A stretch of DNA of 64,000 bases from the NCBI RefSeq assembly GCF_024172165.1, contig NZ_JAMZEB010000002.1, forward strand, positions 7,972,501 to 8,036,500. The letters are read 5' to 3'. The translations under genes were made by a program, and so were the position numbers. The DNA comes from Nonomuraea thailandensis (lineage in GTDB: Bacteria > Actinomycetota > Actinomycetes > Streptosporangiales > Streptosporangiaceae). The notes under the pieces were generated by a model. That model had not been told where the DNA came from. It searched no databases and saw only the letters and a program-made list of their open reading frames with translations. This document shows, piece by piece, positions 59,001 through 64,000 of this stretch; position 1 is the stretch's first letter; each line of letters opens with the position of its first letter.

Positions 59001-61724
59001 TCAGTCCGACAGTTGTACCGTCGCGATCTCCCAGCCTCCCAGCGGCAGCCGGAGCGTCCCGTCCGTCACGTCGAGCGGCTCCCCCGGACGTCCCCGCAGG
59101 TCGGCGCGGCGCGCCCGGGTGAAGCCGCCGCCGATCACGGCCTCGGTGTCCTCGGCGGTGAGCGCCACGACCCGCAGCTCCCGCCACCCGTCGCGCTCGC
59201 GCAGCGAGGTCATCACGACCCCGTCGCCGCTCACCGACAGCCCCGCCGCGGGCTCGGGCAGCGGCAGGAACCGCTCGCCGAGCCCCGGCACCACCAGCAG
59301 GTCATGCCGGAAGGCCTCCGCCTGCGGCACCACCTCGCCCCACGACCCCTGGTACGGCATCAGCGCCAGGCTCACCGAGCGCACCCCGCGCGACTGGGCC
59401 GCGGGAGTGGGCAGTTGCGGGCCGGCCGGCTCCGGGCGCAGGGCGTTGCGGTTGCGGGAGAGGTAACCGACCGAGCGCAGCAGCGTGAGCGCCAGCTCCC
59501 CGTCCGCCAGCTCGTACTCCGTCACGTGCTCCAGCAGCGCCGCCACGCCGCCGGCGGCCACCCAGGAGGAGGCGGGGAAGGTGGGCAGCGGGGTCTCGCC
59601 GCAGCCGCCCTCCGCGGTGAGCCCGCGGGTGACGACCGCGAACTGCCCCTCGGCGTACGACTGCGTGGCCCGCTCCGGCAGCGGGACGTGCAGGCGCACC
59701 CGGTGGTCGGCGCAGCGGTTGTCGAACTCGACCCGCAGCCGCACGAACGGCTCGCCCGCCCGCAGCTCGACCCGGGTGGTGACGGCGATCTCCTCCATCC
59801 TGGCGGCGCGCGCCGGGGCGGGCAGCTCGGGAGCGCCCTCGACGCCCTCGCCCGAGGCGGGCCACAGGTACGTACGCCGCACGTCCACCATCGCCACCAG
59901 CGGCCCCGAGCAGATGAGCTCGGACTCCACGTCCACCGGCTCCGAGACGGTCACGTCGGCCGCCGGCGGCGCGTGATTGTAGGTGTCGCCCACGTCGCCG
60001 CCGTCGACGACGCGGCCCGCGCCGGTGACGGTGGTGCCGTCCTGGCCGGCCAGGGTCAGGGTGCCGTCGGGCGCGATGGTGACCCGCAGCAGCCCGTTGT
60101 CCAGCACCTCCTCGTCGCCCCGGACCGGCAGGGGAGCCGAGTCGGAGCTGAGCCAGCAGGACGGGTGGTGCGTGCCGGGAAGGGGCCGCGCGTCGCCGTA
60201 GACGTGGTCGCGCGGCGCGGGACGCAGGCTCGTGTGGCCGAGGGGCGGGACCTCCACCAGGGCGGCCACCGTGCGGCGGGGCTCGGCGAGGATGCGGACG
60301 CGGGTCACGCCGCCGATGGCGGCGCGCAGGTCGTCCATGTCGGTCACCGTGGCGGTCTCCCTGGCCACGGTGAACGTGAGAGTCGTGTCCTCGACCGTCC
60401 AGCCGGTGATGTGCTGCCCGTAGAGCTCGGTGCCGTGCACGAAGCTCAGCGCCGTGGCCGGGTCCATCTCCTCGTCGAGCAGCAGCGTGGCCGCGTACTC
60501 CAGCGGCTGCGCCGGCACCGGCTCGCCCGACGGGCCCACCAGCGGGTCGGTGCCGGCCACGTCCACGACCACGACGCCGCGGCGGGCGCCGGGGGTGGGG
60601 TTGACGACCAGCACGCCGTCGGACGGCACCGTCTGGGCCAGGCGGGCGGTGACCATGTCGCGGACGGCCTGCCCGAGCTGCTCGGCCTCGGCGATGCGGG
60701 CGGCGACCTGCTGGGCGGTGTCGTCGACGCCGCAGCCGGTCACCGAGTCGTGGCCGCTGGCGTCCACCAGCCGCCACCACGCCATGTCGAGGAAGCGGCC
60801 GGGCCACTCCTCGCCCCAGAGCGCGGCCAGCGGCTCGGCGTACCGCTCGACCATCCGCTCGGCGCGGCTCATGGCCTGCTTGACGTGCGCGCGGACGGAG
60901 ATGACGCCGGGCAGGATGTTGGCGCGGGCGTGGGAGCGCAGCTCGCCGTGCACCTGCGGCAGGCCCTCCACCTCACCCGAATAAGCGCCGATATATCCAG
61001 ACAAGGTGTCCATGCGGGCGCCGATCTCGGTCACCATCTCCGGCAACCCGCGCACCGGCGCGGAGTGGTCGGTGCCGTACATCGCCAGCAGCGACCCCTC
61101 GGGCCCGTGCCACTCCCGCATGGTGCGCACGAACCCCGCCGCCCGCTCCTTGAGCCCCTCCCCGTCCTGGAACAGGTACGCCCCGTTCCCGTAGCCGCCC
61201 GCCGGCAGGTACTGCGTCCGCAGCGCCGTGCCGTCGGGCGCCACCCAGGCGAAGGCGTCGGTGGTGACGGAGGCCGGCACGCCGCGGTAGACGCAGGCGT
61301 GCAGCAGCCCGGCCTTGCGCAGGATCTGCGGCATCTGCGCCGTGTGGCCGAACATGTCGGGCAGGTAGCCGACCGGCATGGCGCCGCCCAGCTTGTCCGA
61401 CCGGGCCATGCCCAGCTCCAGGTTGCGGACGATGTTCTCGCCGGAGCAGAGGAACTCGTCCAGCAGGATCTGCCACGGCCCCACCGCCAGCCGCCCCGAC
61501 TCCACCAGCGCCGCCACGCGGTCGCGGTTCTCCGGGCGCACCTCGAGGTAGTCGTCCACGCAGGCGAGCTGCCCGTCGAGGGTGAAGTGGTAGGCCGGCT
61601 CGCGCTCCATCGTGTCGAGCACCTCGTCGAGCAGCGCCACCAGGCGCAGCCTGAAGCGCTGGAAGGGCTCGTACCACTCCCTGTCCCAGTGCGTGTGCGG
61701 TACGACGACGATCTCCGTGCTCAC
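59001..61724 (-). CDS. GH38 alpha-mannosidase
   Basis: The 907-residue enzyme has the GH38 zinc-site opening VVPHTHWDREWYEPF, the nucleophile region GYLPDMFGHTAQMPQI, a second His in YGTDHSAP and the late VDASGHDSVTG. A long beta-sandwich C-terminus follows. It has no signal peptide, so it acts on imported mannosides in the cytoplasm. It is the last gene of a leftward operon and overlaps the dehydrogenase gene by 4 bp. Confidence 0.93.
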   Translation of the reverse strand: MSTEIVVVPHTHWDREWYEPFQRFRLRLVALLDEVLDTMEREPAYHFTLDGQLACVDDYLEVRPENRDRVAALVESGRLAVGPWQILLDEFLCSGENIVRNLELGMARSDKLGGAMPVGYLPDMFGHTAQMPQILRKAGLLHACVYRGVPASVTTDAFAWVAPDGTALRTQYLPAGGYGNGAYLFQDGEGLKERAAGFVRTMREWHGPEGSLLAMYGTDHSAPVRGLPEMVTEIGARMDTLSGYIGAYSGEVEGLPQVHGELRSHARANILPGVISVRAHVKQAMSRAERMVERYAEPLAALWGEEWPGRFLDMAWWRLVDASGHDSVTGCGVDDTAQQVAARIAEAEQLGQAVRDMVTARLAQTVPSDGVLVVNPTPGARRGVVVVDVAGTDPLVGPSGEPVPAQPLEYAATLLLDEEMDPATALSFVHGTELYGQHITGWTVEDTTLTFTVARETATVTDMDDLRAAIGGVTRVRILAEPRRTVAALVEVPPLGHTSLRPAPRDHVYGDARPLPGTHHPSCWLSSDSAPLPVRGDEEVLDNGLLRVTIAPDGTLTLAGQDGTTVTGAGRVVDGGDVGDTYNHAPPAADVTVSEPVDVESELICSGPLVAMVDVRRTYLWPASGEGVEGAPELPAPARAARMEEIAVTTRVELRAGEPFVRLRVEFDNRCADHRVRLHVPLPERATQSYAEGQFAVVTRGLTAEGGCGETPLPTFPASSWVAAGGVAALLEHVTEYELADGELALTLLRSVGYLSRNRNALRPEPAGPQLPTPAAQSRGVRSVSLALMPYQGSWGEVVPQAEAFRHDLLVVPGLGERFLPLPEPAAGLSVSGDGVVMTSLRERDGWRELRVVALTAEDTEAVIGGGFTRARRADLRGRPGEPLDVTDGTLRLPLGGWEIATVQLSD

Positions 61725-62800
61725 GCTGACTCCCCTCCCAAGGGCAGACCATGCTGTACGGCATAGCGTGCCGCGATGCGCTGCGCCGTGACGATGTCCT
61801 CAAGGCCGCCGCCCGCGTCGGTGAGCGGTGGCTTGCCATCGTTCACGTAAGCATGAAAGGCCGCCAGTTGTATCTCGAACGCCTCGGTCACCTCGCGCCA
61901 GTGCGTACGGCTCTCGCCTCCGGACACCACGGTGAGCGTGGTCGGGGCGTTCATCAGGTAGGGCGAGGGGAAGACGAGCTCCAGCGAGCCCTTGTCGTGG
62001 TGGATGGCCACGGTCTCGCGGTAGGCGGGGTAGTCCTCCAGGTAGTGCCACCGGATGGAGAAGCGGCCCCGTACCGGCAGGGCGCCGGAGATCTCGATGG
62101 AGCCGGGCCCGGGCCCCCACATCTCAACGTGCGAGATCTCCGCAGGAGAGCCGGTGAAGCGCCTCATGAGCGACAGGTCGTGGCAGATGGAGCCGAGCGC
62201 CACCCCGTACAGGTTCCGTACCTGCTCCGGAGCCTCCTCCCCCAGCGCCCGCGACACCAGGTCGCGCTCGGCCGCCCGCAACGAGGCCAGCAGCCCGGCG
62301 TCCACGTCGCCCGCCTGCGTCAGGTTCGCGAACGCGAGCTGCGACTCCCCGCTCGGATGCAGCACGGTCACCTCGACCGCCCTGATCACCTCGGGCCCGC
62401 CCAGCTCGGCCAGCACCTCCTCGGCCCGGCGCACGGCGGGGTCGTACTGCTTCATGTAGGCGACCATCAGCCGCCCCTCGGGCAGCGCCGCCACCTCGGC
62501 CCTGGTGAGCGCGAGCGGCTTCTCGCAGAGCACGGCGTACCCGGCGGCCAGCGCCTGCCGCACGGTCTCCCCGTGCGAGCCGGACGCCAGGACGACGACG
62601 GCCTCGAAATCGCCGTCGGCCAGCATGTCCGCCACCGCCGTGTACCGCCGCGCGGCCCCCAGCCGCTCGCCCACGGCGTCGGCGAGCGTGCGCGACAGGT
62701 CGCAGACGGCGCTCACCTCGAACAGGTCCCGGCGCCGCGACAGCAGCGGCACGTAGACCGCCTGCGTCACGGCCCCGCAACCCACCAGCGCGATTCTCAA
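61721..62800 (-). CDS. Gfo/Idh/MocA family oxidoreductase
   Basis: The 359-residue NAD(P)-dependent sugar dehydrogenase has an N-terminal Rossmann fold (IALVGCGAVTQAVYVP), the family's EKPLAL motif and a C-terminal beta-sheet domain with SICHDLSLMRRF. TTG 62800 overlaps the upstream epimerase stop (TTGA). It probably oxidises the sugar released or processed by the neighbouring enzymes. Confidence 0.88.
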   Translation of the reverse strand: MRIALVGCGAVTQAVYVPLLSRRRDLFEVSAVCDLSRTLADAVGERLGAARRYTAVADMLADGDFEAVVVLASGSHGETVRQALAAGYAVLCEKPLALTRAEVAALPEGRLMVAYMKQYDPAVRRAEEVLAELGGPEVIRAVEVTVLHPSGESQLAFANLTQAGDVDAGLLASLRAAERDLVSRALGEEAPEQVRNLYGVALGSICHDLSLMRRFTGSPAEISHVEMWGPGPGSIEISGALPVRGRFSIRWHYLEDYPAYRETVAIHHDKGSLELVFPSPYLMNAPTTLTVVSGGESRTHWREVTEAFEIQLAAFHAYVNDGKPPLTDAGGGLEDIVTAQRIAARYAVQHGLPLGGESA

Positions 62801-63690
62801 AGCCCCAAGTCCTTCAGTTTCCGGCGGTTGGCCGCCTGGTCGGCGATGTTCTGGGCGACCGTGCGCCGCCCGGGCAGGGTGTCCTGCTCGATCACGATCC
62901 AGCCCTCGTAGTCGATCTCGTCCAGCGTGCGCACCACGGCCGGCAGGTCCAGCTCCCCCTCGCCGAGCGGGGCGAACCCGCCGCGGCCCATGAGCTCGCG
63001 CAGGTCCACGCCGTCGGCCAGCGCCTGGGCGAGGATCGCGGTGTCGCCGTCCTTGATGTGCACGTGCCCGACACGGTCGGCCCACGCGCGCAGCGCCGCG
63101 ACCGGGTCGCCGCCGGCCAGCAGCAGGTGCCCGGTGTCCAGGCAGAGCTGCACGTCGGTCAGCTCCAGCAGCCGCTCGACGTCCTCGGGCGTCTCGACGT
63201 GGGTGCCGAGGTGGTGGTGGAAGACCGGCTCGAAGCCGCGTGCGCGGCACCGCTCGGTCGTGTCCTGGATCCGGGCGGCGAACGCGGGCCACTCGGCGGC
63301 CGGCAGCCCTGGAGCGGTCCCGCCGGGCCGGGCGAACCGTTCCGGCGTGCCGGGGCAGGCGATCGTGGGCCGCGGCGGGAGGTCACCTGGCGGCGCGGCG
63401 GCGAACACGTCCAGCGCCTCCGTCAGCGCGGGCAGCGCCTTGTCGTACCCGTCCGCGTCGTGGAAGGGCAGGTCCACCCAGCCGCCGCAGAGCAGCAGCC
63501 CGGCCCCGCCGAGCCGCTCGGCCAGCTCGGGGCCGGTGCCCAGGTAGCCGATCGGCCCGGAGTCGATGCCCTCGTAACCGGCCTCGGCCAGCGCGCGGAC
63601 CATCTCGTCGGGGGTCAGCGGCGGCGGGCCGTCGCTCAGCTCGAACACGCCGAAGCTCACGGGGGCGTTGGCGACTTTCCTCACGCGCAT
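62797..63690 (-). CDS. Sugar phosphate isomerase/epimerase (xylose isomerase-like TIM barrel)
   Basis: The 297-residue AP endonuclease-2/IolE-like barrel has metal-ligand motifs FHHHLGTHVETPEDV, LCLDTGHLLLAGGD, VGHVHIKDG and GWIVIEQD. It begins VANAPVSFGVFE, typical of inosose-dehydratase-like proteins. It overlaps the PHP gene by 10 bp and the dehydrogenase by 4 bp. Confidence 0.88.
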   Translation of the reverse strand: MRVRKVANAPVSFGVFELSDGPPPLTPDEMVRALAEAGYEGIDSGPIGYLGTGPELAERLGGAGLLLCGGWVDLPFHDADGYDKALPALTEALDVFAAAPPGDLPPRPTIACPGTPERFARPGGTAPGLPAAEWPAFAARIQDTTERCRARGFEPVFHHHLGTHVETPEDVERLLELTDVQLCLDTGHLLLAGGDPVAALRAWADRVGHVHIKDGDTAILAQALADGVDLRELMGRGGFAPLGEGELDLPAVVRTLDEIDYEGWIVIEQDTLPGRRTVAQNIADQAANRRKLKDLGL

Positions 63691-64000
63691 AGGGCGATCA
63701 CCTCGTTCTCGTAGGTCTCCAGCCGGTGGGGCCCGCCGGCGGCCGGCAGCAGCACCCGCTCGCCGCGGACCACCTGCCGGGCGCCGCCGGGGCGTACCAG
63801 GACCAGACCGTCGGCGTCCAGCACGAGCAGCTCGTCGCCCAGCCTGAGCAGCAGCGGCCCGTCAGGGCCGGTGGACACGGCGGTGCGCCCGGCGCGCACG
63901 CCGTCGAGGACGGCGGCGGGGTCCTCGGCCAGCACCCAGGTCGTGGGCGCGCCGGGCAGCCCGTCGGAGCCCGGCCGGTGGAAGTCGCTGCCGCCGATGG
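63681..64000 (-). CDS. PHP-domain/CehA-like metallohydrolase, partial (C-terminus)
   Basis: Only the last 106 codons are inside the window; the 5' part lies beyond 64000. The visible end has GGSDFHRPGS, a metal-binding motif of PHP-family proteins, then AVLDGVRAGRTAVS and a small beta-rich tail. It precedes the epimerase gene and overlaps it by 10 bp, so it belongs to the alpha-mannosidase operon. Confidence 0.75.
   Translation of the reverse strand, partial: IGGSDFHRPGSDGLPGAPTTWVLAEDPAAVLDGVRAGRTAVSTGPDGPLLLRLGDELLVLDADGLVLVRPGGARQVVRGERVLLPAAGGPHRLETYENEVIALCA

Overview
The window is a very GC-rich actinomycete chromosome segment with strongly G/C-biased third codon positions, GTG and TTG starts, and many 4-bp stop/start overlaps. 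Its gene families (secreted multi-modular GH18 chitinases, Erm methylase, SARP/BTAD and PucR regulators, an FxSxx-like peptide locus) fit a filamentous actinomycete. Streptosporangiales (for example a Nonomuraea-like organism) is my best guess, but no rRNA or marker gene is present to prove it. I see no tRNA, rRNA, insertion sequence, prophage or CRISPR array.

Layout. 0.2-3.4 kb: an AI-2E-type permease, an AraC regulator and two unknown genes. 3.4-9.0 kb: one tightly overlapped operon for a two-component system, a lipoprotein, a periplasmic-type adaptor and a MacB-like ABC transporter, read leftward. 9.0-10.1 kb: a divergently read erm gene behind a leader peptide and nested hairpins that look like a translational attenuator. 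10-13.1 kb: a polytopic glycosyltransferase-like protein and a shrunken, partnerless relative of nitrate reductase NarG. 13.1-18 kb: a three-gene GH18 chitinase operon with three different binding modules, a 17-bp-stem hairpin in its leader and palindromic operators upstream. 18.4-23.1 kb: a small membrane-type protein, an 832-residue regulator fusing PadR, XRE-like, sigma-factor-like and Sel1/TPR modules, and a secreted M14 carboxypeptidase with a TTA codon.

23.2-32.4 kb holds a nitroreductase/Lrp pair, an LLM oxidoreductase with an SBP56 (methanethiol oxidase-type) gene and a His-containing membrane protein, a class C-like serine hydrolase, a LysE exporter, membrane proteins and an orphan NarL-type histidine kinase. 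32.8-42.1 kb is a rightward run: DedA, DMT transporter, GT4 glycosyltransferase, DUF998, a miniature P450-like protein overlapping a PEP-mutase/isocitrate-lyase-family gene, a BTAD/NB-ARC regulator and an MFS exporter.

43.2-54.8 kb is a polyamine/agmatine region. An uptake ABC transporter (potABCD-like), an aldehyde dehydrogenase and an FAD amine oxidoreductase face a divergent Lrp regulator. Agmatinase, an NCS1 permease and a cyclase/formamidase face a divergent PucR regulator. The logical flow is agmatine to putrescine to aminobutyraldehyde to GABA.

56.4-59 kb carries a putative RiPP pair (a 61-residue FxSxx-like leader peptide and an HExxH enzyme with no radical SAM partner) next to two 5'-truncated genes that meet at one junction. 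The right end is a leftward carbohydrate operon (PHP protein, TIM-barrel epimerase, Gfo/Idh/MocA dehydrogenase, GH38 alpha-mannosidase) that runs off the window.

The best candidates for undescribed biology are the HExxH/FxSxx-like pair, the NarG-derived protein, the PadR/sigma/TPR fusion and the erm leader.
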